The notes beneath the pieces are model-generated. The model saw only the letters and a list, made by a program, of their open reading frames with translations, did no database searches and was not told where the DNA came from. The translations under genes were made by a program, and so were the position numbers. Below, piece after piece: positions 50,643 to 58,281 of a DNA stretch of 64,000 nt. The DNA lies in assembly GCF_011762125.1 (NCBI RefSeq), contig NZ_JAASQN010000007.1, forward strand, positions 67,239 to 131,238. The letters run 5' to 3'. Origin of the DNA: Sphingopyxis panaciterrae (GTDB taxonomy: Bacteria; Pseudomonadota; Alphaproteobacteria; Sphingomonadales; Sphingomonadaceae). Numbering within the stretch: position 1 is the stretch's first letter; each line of letters starts with the position of its first letter.

Positions 50643-52001
50643 TCAAACCCGCCGCACCCCCGGCCCCCGGCCCTTCCGCACCCCCTCCAGCAACGCCGCC
50701 AGCGCCCAGACACACGCATCGGCCCGATCGGGCGAGCGCCCCGGCCCGGCATAGCCGCCGCCGACCTGCAGCCCGCAAAGCTCGTCCTCCAGCGCGGCGA
50801 ACGCCCCCGCATGCACCACCTGTCCGCGCTCATAGGCGAGCGCCACCGGCTCCGCCCTTCGCGCCTTGCCGATGCTCGCATGCACCGGCACCACCGGCAG
50901 CGCCGCCTCGGCCTGGCGCAGCGTCGCCGCGACCATCTCGCCGCCCATATTGCTCTCGGCCACCACCCGCTCGGCACCCCAGCGCGCCGCCGCCGCGACG
51001 ACCGCCTGCGCCCATCGCGCCGGCGGCGGATTTTCGACGCTCGCATCCTCGACCACCGCCAGCCGCCCGTCGCGCAGCAAGGCCGCCACCACGATCCCGC
51101 ACGCGTCGCCATGCGACGTCGCCGGCGGATCGACCCCGATCACCACCCGCACCGGCTTGCCGATACCCGCGGCATCGACCCGGCACCGCTCGACCAGCGC
51201 CCGCGTCCACAGCGCGCCCTCGATATCCTCCAGCATCTCACCGTCGAGTTCCTGCCGCCCGAGCCGCGTCCCGCCATAGGTTGCGATCATCGCGGCGACG
51301 AAATTGTCGGGCAGCCACAGATTGTCGCGCGTCCGGCCCAGCGTCTCCGCCTTCCCCGGCGCGGCTATCACCTTGCGCATCACCGCATTGACCCGCGGCG
51401 TCGTCGTCACCACGACGCGCGGCCGCTCGCCCAGCCGCATGCCGAGCATCAGATTGTCCCACGCCGTCTCGCCGCGCCGCCATTTCGCCAGTTCGTCGCA
51501 CCATGCCGCATGATGTTCGGGGCCGCGCAATTCCTCGCCCGCCTCGGACGAATAAAGCGTCGCCACCGCGCCGCTCGCAAACAGCAGTTCGCGCCGCCCG
51601 TTCGTCCAGCGCGGCGCTTCACCCTCCCGCGCGACCGCCAGCAGCCCGCTCGGCCCCTCGATCATCACCCGCAAGCCATCGGCCTGCGTCGCCGCGACCA
51701 GCGCGATCCGCGCCCCGGGCATATCGCGCGCCATCTGGCTCACCCATTCGGATCCCGCCCGCGTCTTGCCAAAGCCGCGCCCGGCGCGGATCAGCCAGAT
51801 GCGCCAGTCGCCCGGCGGTTCGCGCTGGCCGTCATTCTCGAACCCGTACCAACGCGTCGCCAGTTCGGCCTTCTGCCCGGCGTTCAGTTCGCACAGCACG
51901 TTGCGCAGATCCGCGGGATCCAACTCGCTCAATTCGGCCAGGATGTCGTCGGACGTCGCCCGCAAATCGCCGGCGCTCTTCGGCGCCCTGCGGCGGTTCA
52001 C
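50643..52001 (-). CDS. terL: GTA gp2: terminase large subunit
   Basis: A 452-residue large terminase. Walker A GRGFGKT is at about 74-80, Walker B with DE is in AAWCDELAKW, and the C-terminal RNase H-like nuclease has its first Asp in VIGVDPPATSHGD and a late acidic site in RADACVWALAAL. It drives DNA packaging; in GTAs it packages host DNA without site preference. The start is GTG 52001, overlapping the terS stop (GTGA). The family match to phage terminase_6/GTA gp2 is clear. Confidence 0.93.
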   Translation of the reverse strand: MNRRRAPKSAGDLRATSDDILAELSELDPADLRNVLCELNAGQKAELATRWYGFENDGQREPPGDWRIWLIRAGRGFGKTRAGSEWVSQMARDMPGARIALVAATQADGLRVMIEGPSGLLAVAREGEAPRWTNGRRELLFASGAVATLYSSEAGEELRGPEHHAAWCDELAKWRRGETAWDNLMLGMRLGERPRVVVTTTPRVNAVMRKVIAAPGKAETLGRTRDNLWLPDNFVAAMIATYGGTRLGRQELDGEMLEDIEGALWTRALVERCRVDAAGIGKPVRVVIGVDPPATSHGDACGIVVAALLRDGRLAVVEDASVENPPPARWAQAVVAAAARWGAERVVAESNMGGEMVAATLRQAEAALPVVPVHASIGKARRAEPVALAYERGQVVHAGAFAALEDELCGLQVGGGYAGPGRSPDRADACVWALAALLEGVRKGRGPGVRRV

Positions 52002-52606
52002 GCCTCGCCGCTCCCCCCGGTCTCGGGGCTCTGATCCGGTACCGGGGCTGGCGCCGGTGCCGGCGTCGGCGTCAGTTCGCCGCCGTCGACAATCCGGTCC
52101 CGCCGCTCGCGCTGCCGTTTCACCATCGCAATCCGCCTGATCAGCACCGCGTCGGTTTCTTCCTGCGTCGCGATATGGCGCGCCGCCGGATGGCGGCGAT
52201 GCGCCTGCCCCTGCTGGACGCTGCGGCGGTGCAAGTTGAGCAGCGTCATCGCCTGCTCGACGGTCATTTTCTCGACCGGCTCGCGGCGCTCTTCCTCGAC
52301 GTCGATATCGAGCGCCCCGGTGACTTCGAGCGCCCGGCGCAACAAGGCGGTTTCCAGCCGTTCGAACCCGATTTCCAGCGCCTGCTGCCACGCCCGCGCG
52401 AACTCCGGATCGCGCTGGCGCAGCGTATAGGCCTTGCGGTCGGCCACCCCGGCCGCCGTATGCGCGCGCGTCACGTTACAGCTATACGCCAGCTCGGTCA
52501 GAAACGCCGCGCGCCGCGCCTTGGTCCAGCTCTGCGGCCGCGCCCGGCGCCGCTGCAACGGCCCGTTCTGGAATCCCGAAATCTGCTCCTCACCATCATT
52601 CGCCAT
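51998..52606 (-). CDS. GTA gp1-type small terminase protein
   Basis: A 202-residue protein counted from ATG 52606 (an upstream ATG at 52624 is also possible). The DNA-binding-like helical region reads ARRAAFLTELAYSCNVTRAH, TAAGVADRKAYTLRQRDPEF and on to ARAWQQALEIGFERLETALL; the end is a Pro/Ala-rich tail. This is the pattern of the small terminase-like gp1 found before terL in GTAs. It lies 97 bases from the end of the transposon, so it is the first gene to feel any change in promoter. Confidence 0.8.
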   Translation of the reverse strand: MANDGEEQISGFQNGPLQRRRARPQSWTKARRAAFLTELAYSCNVTRAHTAAGVADRKAYTLRQRDPEFARAWQQALEIGFERLETALLRRALEVTGALDIDVEEERREPVEKMTVEQAMTLLNLHRRSVQQGQAHRRHPAARHIATQEETDAVLIRRIAMVKRQRERRDRIVDGGELTPTPAPAPAPVPDQSPETGGSGEA

Positions 52607-52703
52607 CATCCGCACCCTATCCAACGCAAACGGGCCGGATCGCCTCCCCCTCTCAGGATCGGCCCCGGCCCGACTCGCAATTCTTCATGATGTGATACTT
52701 GTG

Positions 52704-52728
52704 GCGTTTATGTAGTTTGCAAACCCAC
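52704..52728 (+). repeat. Left terminal inverted repeat of the IS1595 transposon
   Basis: Begins GCGTTTATGTAG and ends TTTGCAAACCCAC; preceded at 52694-52703 by GATACTTGTG. Confidence 0.85.
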
Positions 52729-52786
52729 AAGCATCTTGACTGGCGAGCGCCCCTTACGGTGGACGCGATTCGCCATGATGTAGAAA

Positions 52787-52836
52787 TCTCTACACCAAGC
52801 GTGACGCTGTGTCAAGAAAAATAACCTATTTGGTTA
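52787..52836 (-). promoter_or_regulatory. Promoter with palindromic operator inside the transposon, facing the GTA
   Basis: On the minus strand: -35 TTGACA (52810-52815), 17-base spacer, -10 TAGAGA (52787-52792). The palindrome TAACCTATTTGGTTA (52822-52836, spacer-type AACC...GGTT) lies just upstream of -35. It reads outward through the left transposon end toward terS. A closely similar module lies beyond the right end. The rest of the 52607-52965 gap shows no gene. Confidence 0.55.
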
Positions 52837-52965
52837 GACGCTCTCCCCAAGTCGCTGAGAGCATGGAAAACATGGAGCAATAGGTTTTTGGTGGGAAAGG
52901 GCGTACGCTCGCCACCCGTACAGAAGGCATTATGCCATATGGCGGTCAGGGCGGGAGATATTCCA

Positions 52966-53178
52966 ATGCCCAGAACACGCCGCACGAAACTCAATGCGTA
53001 CAGGCAGCTCGCCGAGCTTGAGAAGCACGACACCAAACAGCACTTCCATGAAGCCATGGGCGGGGAGGTTATGGGGGAGCCGGACCAAAAGCAGCCCGGC
53101 CCGTCCCGCAGTCACGCCCGAGAGACGCAGAGGCGCGGGGTGGATACTCCGCCCGACAGCGAAGGTTCCGGCGGGTAA
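52966..53178 (+). CDS. Small hypothetical passenger protein (70 aa)
   Basis: A 70-residue highly charged protein starting MPRTRRTKLNAYRQLAELEK at ATG 52966, with GGGAG 8 bases upstream. The second half is low-complexity and polar. No family was recognised. It is the only plus-strand frame near the left end of the transposon with a good ribosome site. Confidence 0.5.
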   Translation: MPRTRRTKLNAYRQLAELEKHDTKQHFHEAMGGEVMGEPDQKQPGPSRSHARETQRRGVDTPPDSEGSGG

Positions 53179-53180
53179 CT

Positions 53181-53324
53181 CTAGGGTGCGGGCTTCTCGA
53201 CCGGCTTATGCTTCACCAGCTTCCCTAGGCGCTCGTCGAAGCGCTTGGGATCGTCGTCGGTTTCGAGGTCGCGCGCGGCTTCCTTGAACTTGTCGAGTTG
53301 GGACCGCTTTGGTTCGCTGGTCAT
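53181..53324 (-). CDS. Small charged hypothetical protein (47 aa)
   Basis: A 47-residue protein starting MTSEPKRSQLDKFKEAARDL and ending in KPVEKPAP, with GGAG upstream of ATG 53324. It is mostly one charged helix. Short proteins of this look are common in sphingomonad genomes, from memory. It converges with the 70-residue gene, the two stops being two bases apart. Confidence 0.65.
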   Translation of the reverse strand: MTSEPKRSQLDKFKEAARDLETDDDPKRFDERLGKLVKHKPVEKPAP

Positions 53325-53360
53325 TTGCAAATTCTCCACGATTCCCGTATATAGCACAAA

Positions 53361-53387
53361 GGCCGGGGGTCGTTTAGACCCCCGGCC
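53361..53387. terminator. Strong hairpin, likely terminator
   Basis: GGCCGGGGGTC and GACCCCCGGCC are exact 11-base complements around GTTTA. It lies between the 47-residue gene and the DUF5343 gene. The remainder of 53388-53589 shows no gene. Confidence 0.65.
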
Positions 53388-53589
53388 GCAAGTGGGCTAG
53401 AGTGGATGAGCTTAGTCTTTTCTTGTACCCCTTGTGGGCACTGCCAGATTGGGAGACGGTCTAGGTCTCTTTCTCCGGGGTGCTAGCCTCTAGCTAGGTT
53501 GTTGCCGGGCCATGCCCATCACCTCCTTCCTAGTTGGTTCCGAGTGAGACGGGGCGGGATTGCCGACCAGCAAGCGCCCCGTTTCACTT

Positions 53590-54351
53590 TTACAAATCGT
53601 CATCTTCGTCCGCCTCCGGTTCGTTGACTGCCGCGGCTTCGGCCTCGGACAAGATGGGGTAAACAAAATCAATCACCGCTCCGAGCGTGGCCATGAAGCT
53701 GTCGCGCTTCTTCTGGGTCCAGCCAGCGCCTTCCGCGGGCAAGCTGGCAAGCAACCCTGCAACGGGAGCCGGAAGCCCGTCGATCTTCGGCGCTCCGCTA
53801 CCGGGCGGATTTCCTCCAGTACGGAGCGGCGTCTGCCGCTGCGCCGCGGCAGGTTTGGCAGCGGGAGGCTTGGCGCGAGCCGCTGCTCCATTTGACGATT
53901 TACGGGGAGCCGGCTTCGCGCGTTCCTGGACCACGCCAGCCGCGGCATAGAGCCCGAAGAACAACGACACCATGCGCGACTGCTGCCCAATGGGCTTGTA
54001 GGTACGGAATGCATCCCGCACGTCGCTTTCCGTCGCTGTCGCAGGATCAACATAGGCCAACGCATCTTCGTATGCGCCGTTGAGCCATTCCGCGAGGCGC
54101 GCCTGATACTCGGCCTCCGGTGCCAGACGGATGCCCTCCAAAACCGGGGTAGGCTTCCCATCCTCGTCAATGAGGTCGAGAGCAATCAGCGCGTAAAGCG
54201 TACGTGCGATCAAGCTGTCGGAAATACCGGCGCGGGCGAGCGTGTCTCCATCGACCACGCTGGGCAGCCCCTTGTTCCGGTGGCGCTCAACAATCGACAT
54301 GATCGCAGAAGCTGGCGCGTAAGGTCCCGGCTTGTCTGTAGTAACAGGCAT
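53590..54351 (-). CDS. DUF5343 domain protein (transposon passenger)
   Basis: A 253-residue protein. About residues 10-150 match the DUF5343 pattern: GPYAPASAIMSIVERHRNKG, a winged-helix-like stretch DTLARAGISDSLIARTLYAL (IALDLIDEDG follows), then the helical AEWLNGAYEDALAYVDPATA and SRMVSLFFGLYAAAG. A Lys/Pro/Ala-rich linker leads to a short helical C-terminus ending in acidic residues. The family may bind DNA; its role is unknown. ATG 54351 gives the usual family start. Confidence 0.75.
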   Translation of the reverse strand: MPVTTDKPGPYAPASAIMSIVERHRNKGLPSVVDGDTLARAGISDSLIARTLYALIALDLIDEDGKPTPVLEGIRLAPEAEYQARLAEWLNGAYEDALAYVDPATATESDVRDAFRTYKPIGQQSRMVSLFFGLYAAAGVVQERAKPAPRKSSNGAAARAKPPAAKPAAAQRQTPLRTGGNPPGSGAPKIDGLPAPVAGLLASLPAEGAGWTQKKRDSFMATLGAVIDFVYPILSEAEAAAVNEPEADEDDDL

Positions 54352-54459
54352 ATCGAATCGTCCCTCGTCCTCGGTTACAGGACAAGCATACGGACAAAAC
54401 CAGAGATTGCAATACCGTGTTTTGAAGATCATGTTACATGGATATATTGGCCTATAGAT

Positions 54460-54488
54460 TTGATTTTGCGTAATTTTTTCTCTATAAT
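54460..54488 (+). promoter_or_regulatory. Strong sigma-70 promoter for the 68-residue gene
   Basis: TTGATT (54460-54465), a 17-base spacer and a perfect TATAAT (54483-54488) in an AT-rich stretch. The start codon is 34 bases on. Confidence 0.8.
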
Positions 54489-54521
54489 TTGGCCTCGTAC
54501 CGAAAAAAGGAGAAATCTCTC

Positions 54522-54728
54522 ATGGCAAACCTTTCCGGCGATCCAAGGCTTGTTGCGCGCCGCTGCGGTGGGTGGCTCGCGCTATCAGGCCACGAAAATC
54601 CTATAAAAATCGGCGTATGCGGCAAAACAGAAACAGCCGCGCTTGAAAATTTTCGGAAATCGATCTCCGCGTGGAAGGCTGATATTGATGCCGATGTTAC
54701 AAATTTGGCTGACAACGTTTGCAACTAA
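54522..54728 (+). CDS. Small hypothetical passenger protein (68 aa) behind a consensus promoter
   Basis: A 68-residue protein beginning MANLSGDPRLVARRCGGWLA at ATG 54522, with AAGGAG 9 bases upstream. The middle (HENPIKIGVCGKTETAALEN) and the helix FRKSISAWKADIDADVTNLA suggest a compact small domain; two Cys are present plus one near the end. No family was recognised. AT-rich and unlike neighbours in base use. It ends three bases before the transposase stop, tail to tail. Confidence 0.7.
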   Translation: MANLSGDPRLVARRCGGWLALSGHENPIKIGVCGKTETAALENFRKSISAWKADIDADVTNLADNVCN

Positions 54729-54731
54729 CGC

Positions 54732-55694
54732 TTACGCGTCAGCCCGCCGATAGGTCAGGCGCTTTCCCACGATCCCGCGCGCGGCCGCAACAGCCCGACC
54801 ACGGTCGTCAATACCGTTGGCCTGACGGGTGTTATAGCGGAACTCGAACTCTGCCAGATAGCGGTGCAGATGCTGCTCGCCGCAATGCTGGTAGACGCCC
54901 TTCATGCCGCGCTTGAAAATCGAAAACGCGCCTTCGACGGTGTTCGTGTGGATCGTGCGGTCCTGATAATCGACGTACTGGCGGGCGCCGTGGAGCGTCG
55001 TGCCATGCTCGGCAAACTCGCGGCCGATCTTCTTGTACATCTTCGCTTCGTCCGTCATCAAACGGGCTTCGCGGGCGATGTTGTTCAAAACGATGGGGTG
55101 AACCTCGTCGGCGCGGAACTTGTCGAACGTGAACGAGCGCATGGTGCCGGTTTCGCGGTCCACCAGCGCGAGAACGCCGAACTTGTGGGCCGTGCCAGCC
55201 TTGGCACCGCGACGGCCTTCCTTGGTGCCGAAATAGGTTTCATCAACCTCGACAGCGCCACCGCCCGAACCGAAGGGGGCAGCAAGGTCGCCCGAACGCA
55301 TGGCTTCACGGATGCGGTGGGCGAGGAACCAAGCGGTCTTGTACTGGACCTCAAGGATGCGACCGAGCTGGTGGGCAGAAATGCCCTTCTTGCTCGACGC
55401 GATCAGGTGGACCGCCTGTAGCATCTTGTGAAGCGGCATGCGGGCATGCTCGAAAACGGTGCCGACCTTGACGGTGAACTGCTTGCGGCACTCGCCGCAC
55501 TTCTTGAGGCCGTGACGGAGCGCGCCTTCCGGAGTCTTGAGGGTCGGCTTGCCGCGAACGCCCGACAGGTCATAGACCCGACCACCGATCACACCGCAAT
55601 GCGGGCAGACAACGCCGTCGGCCCACACGATGCTCTCCAGATGCTCGAAGGCCTTGGCTTCGTCGTGGAAATAGGGGGAAGAGAGAACCGACAT
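54732..55694 (-). CDS. IS1595 family transposase
   Basis: A 320-residue transposase with both IS1595 hallmarks. The N-terminal zinc ribbon has CPHC and CGEC pairs (about 30-33 and 66-69). The ISXO2-like DDE domain has GGAVEVDETYFGTKEG (first Asp), LMTDEAKMYKKIG (second Asp) and TNTVEGAFSIFKRGMKGVYQ (third site). It moves the surrounding element by cut-and-paste or copy mechanisms. It looks intact. The C-terminal part FEFRYNTRQ matches the family end. Confidence 0.95.
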   Translation of the reverse strand: MSVLSSPYFHDEAKAFEHLESIVWADGVVCPHCGVIGGRVYDLSGVRGKPTLKTPEGALRHGLKKCGECRKQFTVKVGTVFEHARMPLHKMLQAVHLIASSKKGISAHQLGRILEVQYKTAWFLAHRIREAMRSGDLAAPFGSGGGAVEVDETYFGTKEGRRGAKAGTAHKFGVLALVDRETGTMRSFTFDKFRADEVHPIVLNNIAREARLMTDEAKMYKKIGREFAEHGTTLHGARQYVDYQDRTIHTNTVEGAFSIFKRGMKGVYQHCGEQHLHRYLAEFEFRYNTRQANGIDDRGRAVAAARGIVGKRLTYRRADA

Positions 55695-55735
55695 GGCAAA
55701 AGCTCCGTTTGACGAGCTTTTCCTAGCGTGTCAGC

Positions 55736-55760
55736 GTGGGTTTGTAAAGTACATAATCGC
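55736..55760 (-). repeat. Right terminal inverted repeat of the IS1595 transposon
   Basis: Complement of the left repeat with four mismatches; ends ATAATCGC, followed at 55761-55770 by GATACTTGTG. Confidence 0.85.
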
Positions 55761-55787
55761 GATACTTGTGCCATATCAGCGTGACGA

Positions 55788-55816
55788 TGTCAACAAGAAA
55801 TAACCTATATGGTTAT
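55788..55816 (-). promoter_or_regulatory. Second copy of the palindromic operator with TTGACA, beyond the right transposon end
   Basis: ATAACCTATATGGTTAT (55800-55816) is a perfect palindrome. On the minus strand a TTGACA (55788-55793) follows it, as in the copy at 52787-52836. The -10 region would fall in the target duplication, so the transposon appears to have inserted into this promoter. Confidence 0.55.
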
Positions 55817-55863
55817 ATCGAAACACGGACGCGATTTTGCCTTCTCGTCACCCGTGGCCAGCT

Positions 55864-56925
55864 CTATTTGCTCTTGCTGCCTTCAATTTCGTTAATCCGG
55901 GCTTCGAGCTGAGCCGACAGCTTGTAGATGTCCGTTAGGTCATTAATCTGATTGCGGGTCTCCGTTTGCCCAACGAATGTCCCCACATATTTCGTGGTGA
56001 TCCCGTTAAAATGCAGTCGCGCCAGCGATTTTCGGTTATTGTCATCGAGCAGGACGGCGCAGTAGGATTTCGCATCCCGCATGAAAACGCGCTTGGGATC
56101 GACCAGCTTTGAGACGATGGCCTGCACGATTCGAAAACCGCTCACTTCCTCCTCGGTCGTGATGACTTCCTCTGGAGATGTAGCAGGACCGTTGTCGGGC
56201 TCGGGTACGGCGGTTGCATTCAGAGCCGAAGTCAGACGATCATTTACATGATCCCGTACAATGGCTGCGAAAGAATTAGCGATCAAACGCGTGAAATTAT
56301 CCTTCACCTGCGAGGTGACCTGCCCAGAGTAAACACGTTTGGCGATCAGACGGGCGAACTCCTCTGACGCGGTTGCCATTTCACTTTCAAGTTCTTTGCG
56401 CACGAGAGATTCTAATTTCAGATTCGAAGCTTCTCTGACGATCGCGTCTATATCGAAGCCCGTCCGAGTGAAGCTTTCAAGAATTCTCACGTCGGATTTC
56501 CGGATCGCATCGAGACTCAAAGTGAAGAATGGCTGCGCGTCCATTTTATTCGGTTGGTCAATGTCAGAAAAGAATTTGTAGATCACGCCATTGGTCAAGA
56601 TCGCTAGGCGAGCATCGGTCACACTAAAATATCGAAAAAGCTGTGACGCGTGATTAATCGTAAGTTCACCAGTGGACGGCTTACACTCGATCAGAATACA
56701 CGGCTTCCCATCGATGCAGATTGCGTAGTCAACCTTTTCACCCTTCTTCGTTCCGACATCAGCATTAAATTCCGGAACAACTTCAGAAGGGTTGAATACG
56801 TCATAGCCGAGCAGGTTAATGAAAGGCATGACGAGTGCTGTCTTTGCAGCTTGTTCGGTGAGCAAAACCTCGCGGTGCTGCTGCGTCTTTTTGGACAGTT
56901 CAGTGAGTCGTGTCGCTAAATCCAT
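55864..56925 (-). CDS. Orphan HsdR-N-type PD-(D/E)XK nuclease domain protein
   Basis: A 353-residue protein. Residues 1-165 match the type I restriction R-subunit N-terminal nuclease fold: EQAAKTALVMPFINLLGYDV, then Asp66 in GEKVDYAI and Glu80-x-Lys82 in ILIECKPS. No helicase follows, and no hsdM or hsdS is near. The C-terminal part is helical, then a small beta domain (FMRDAKSYCAVLLDDNNRKS) and a coiled coil (about 325-350). Such orphans occur in defence islands and on mobile elements; activity is unproven. AAGGGGG lies before ATG 56925. AT content is higher than average, a sign of transfer. Confidence 0.85.
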   Translation of the reverse strand: MDLATRLTELSKKTQQHREVLLTEQAAKTALVMPFINLLGYDVFNPSEVVPEFNADVGTKKGEKVDYAICIDGKPCILIECKPSTGELTINHASQLFRYFSVTDARLAILTNGVIYKFFSDIDQPNKMDAQPFFTLSLDAIRKSDVRILESFTRTGFDIDAIVREASNLKLESLVRKELESEMATASEEFARLIAKRVYSGQVTSQVKDNFTRLIANSFAAIVRDHVNDRLTSALNATAVPEPDNGPATSPEEVITTEEEVSGFRIVQAIVSKLVDPKRVFMRDAKSYCAVLLDDNNRKSLARLHFNGITTKYVGTFVGQTETRNQINDLTDIYKLSAQLEARINEIEGSKSK

Positions 56926-57126
56926 ACTATTCCCCCTTCTCCCTTTAGAGGCAATTTGCATGTAAAGCGGCCGGATTGCAATCGGCGCCGAAGCGTTGCA
57001 TTTTTTGTTTTCCACTCGCGCGCAATCCCACACGTCCACGCGATTTGCATGCTTCCTTGACTTCACGGCAGACGGAAACCGATCATTATCCAGCCAAGCT
57101 GTGTACATGAAGCACAGTCCACTATC

Positions 57127-57152
57127 TCCCCCCGACTTGATCTGGGGTGACG
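57127..57152. repeat. Partial dispersed palindromic repeat, copy 5
   Basis: CCCCCCGACTTGATCTGGGG followed by TGACG, the short end of the repeat family. The rest of the 56926-57208 gap shows no gene. Confidence 0.6.
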
Positions 57153-57208
57153 AAGGGGTAGGCCTCCTTCCAAATGAACCTATGTCCTCAGGGCAGACTC
57201 AACATGGC

Positions 57209-58276
57209 TTACCCTGAACAAGCCCCTGTCCCCTCCGCCCCCGCCGGCCAGCGCAGTTCATAGGTCACCAGAAACCCGTCATGGTCGGACAATCGCGGCC
57301 CGCTCGCGCCGCCGTCGAACATCGCCTCGACGCGGATCGGGCGCACTTCCATCCGTTCGCCATTGGCGAAGAATTGCAGGTCCTGCGTGTCCATCCACGG
57401 CGCGTCGCCGTCCCACGACATCTTGACCTCGCATCCCGATGTGCGGTCGATGCACATTTCGTGGACCAGCATCAGCGGGTGATATTCCGAAAATTCCTCC
57501 CAGCGCGCTTCCGAATGGCGCATGTTGAAATCGCCGCCAAAGATCAGCGGATGCGCCATATTCTCGGTCGCGGCGATGAACCGCGACGCCTGCACCGCCT
57601 GGCGCGCATGCGCTTCGCGGTTGCGCGCTTCGGACACGCGCGATGCGTGGCGCGAATTCATGTGGCTGTTATAGATGTCGACCGGCACCGGCACCCCGGG
57701 CAGCGCGATGCGCGCTAGCATGATGCCCTTGTTCGCCAGGCAATCGAACCCCGCGCACGACCGCAGGCCATAGGCGTTCACCCGCGTCTCGACGATCGGA
57801 TAGCGCGACGCCACCGCCAGCCCGCCGCCGAGCAGGCGGATGCCGATCTCGCCCTTCAGCGGCTTGCTCTTTCCCGGCATCCGTTCGTTGGCGCTGATCA
57901 TCGGCCGGGTCGTGCGCCGCGGTCCGGGGACGATCGCCGGATAGCCGCTGGCGGCGACCGCATGCTTCGCCGCGCCGCTGAACATCTCCTGGAACAGCAC
58001 CACATCGGGGGCGGTCCCGGCGGCGTGCATCGCCGCCAGCTGCGCGCCGATCGCCCGCAATTCGCGCGCGCGTCCCTTGCGCGCCGGCCAGCCCAGCCCT
58101 TCGAGGTTATAGGTCAGGACCGACAGCGTCGCGGTCCGCTCGCGGCCGTCGGCGCTCGCCGCGACCGCGACGGGCGGGGCGGCCGCGCACGCCATGACGC
58201 GCAGCGGCGGCTTCGGCCCGCAGGCGGCAAGCATCAGCGCCGCGGCGGCGGCCGCTGCCATGGACCGGACCGCCAT
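57209..58276 (-). CDS. Endonuclease/exonuclease/phosphatase (EEP) family lipoprotein
   Basis: A 355-residue exported protein. Residues 1-19 are a lipoprotein signal (ALMLAACGP lipobox). The EEP core shows LTYNLEGLGWPARKG with the first Asn, VVLFQEMF with the catalytic Glu, NSHMNSRHA, LIFGGDFNMR with the Asp-x-Asn pair and RLSDHDGFLV with the final His. Family members cut phosphodiester bonds in DNA, RNA or phospholipids; the substrate is unknown. It starts five bases after the pip stop, so it is co-transcribed with it. Confidence 0.87.
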   Translation of the reverse strand: MAVRSMAAAAAAALMLAACGPKPPLRVMACAAAPPVAVAASADGRERTATLSVLTYNLEGLGWPARKGRARELRAIGAQLAAMHAAGTAPDVVLFQEMFSGAAKHAVAASGYPAIVPGPRRTTRPMISANERMPGKSKPLKGEIGIRLLGGGLAVASRYPIVETRVNAYGLRSCAGFDCLANKGIMLARIALPGVPVPVDIYNSHMNSRHASRVSEARNREAHARQAVQASRFIAATENMAHPLIFGGDFNMRHSEARWEEFSEYHPLMLVHEMCIDRTSGCEVKMSWDGDAPWMDTQDLQFFANGERMEVRPIRVEAMFDGGASGPRLSDHDGFLVTYELRWPAGAEGTGACSG

Positions 58277-58281
58277 CCTGC

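Larger units (their letters stand above)
34825..52606 (-). mobile_element. Gene transfer agent (GTA)-type cluster
   Basis: A co-directional minus-strand set of phage-derived genes in the order terS, terL, (IrrE-like, membrane protein), portal, DUF6127, prohead protease, capsid, S74 tailspike, small adaptor, gp6, gp8, gp9, gp10, gp10.1, gp11 tape measure, gp12, gp13, gp14, gp15-like and DUF2793. This is the alphaproteobacterial RcGTA order with additions and without gp7. No integrase, replication or lysis genes are present, which fits a GTA rather than a prophage. Many genes overlap by 4-8 bases. Confidence 0.88.
52704..55760. mobile_element. IS1595-family transposon with passenger genes (3057 bp)
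   Basis: 25-base imperfect terminal inverted repeats (21 of 25 matching; 52704-52728 and 55736-55760, both ending in GCG outward and CAAACCCAC inward) bound the element. The 10 bases GATACTTGTG occur directly outside both ends (52694-52703 and 55761-55770), as expected of a target duplication. It holds an IS1595-type transposase next to one end plus a 70-residue and a 47-residue protein, a DUF5343 protein and a 68-residue protein. It lies between the GTA genes and an HsdR-like gene. Confidence 0.85.

Noticed and set aside
34825..52606. Cluster as an ordinary prophage
   Set aside because: No integrase, repressor, replication, lysis genes or attachment sites; gene order matches GTAs.
52812..53057. 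Minus-strand frame over the 70-residue passenger gene
   Set aside because: No ribosome site and an unlikely Cys/Ser/Leu composition; the plus-strand frame is better supported.
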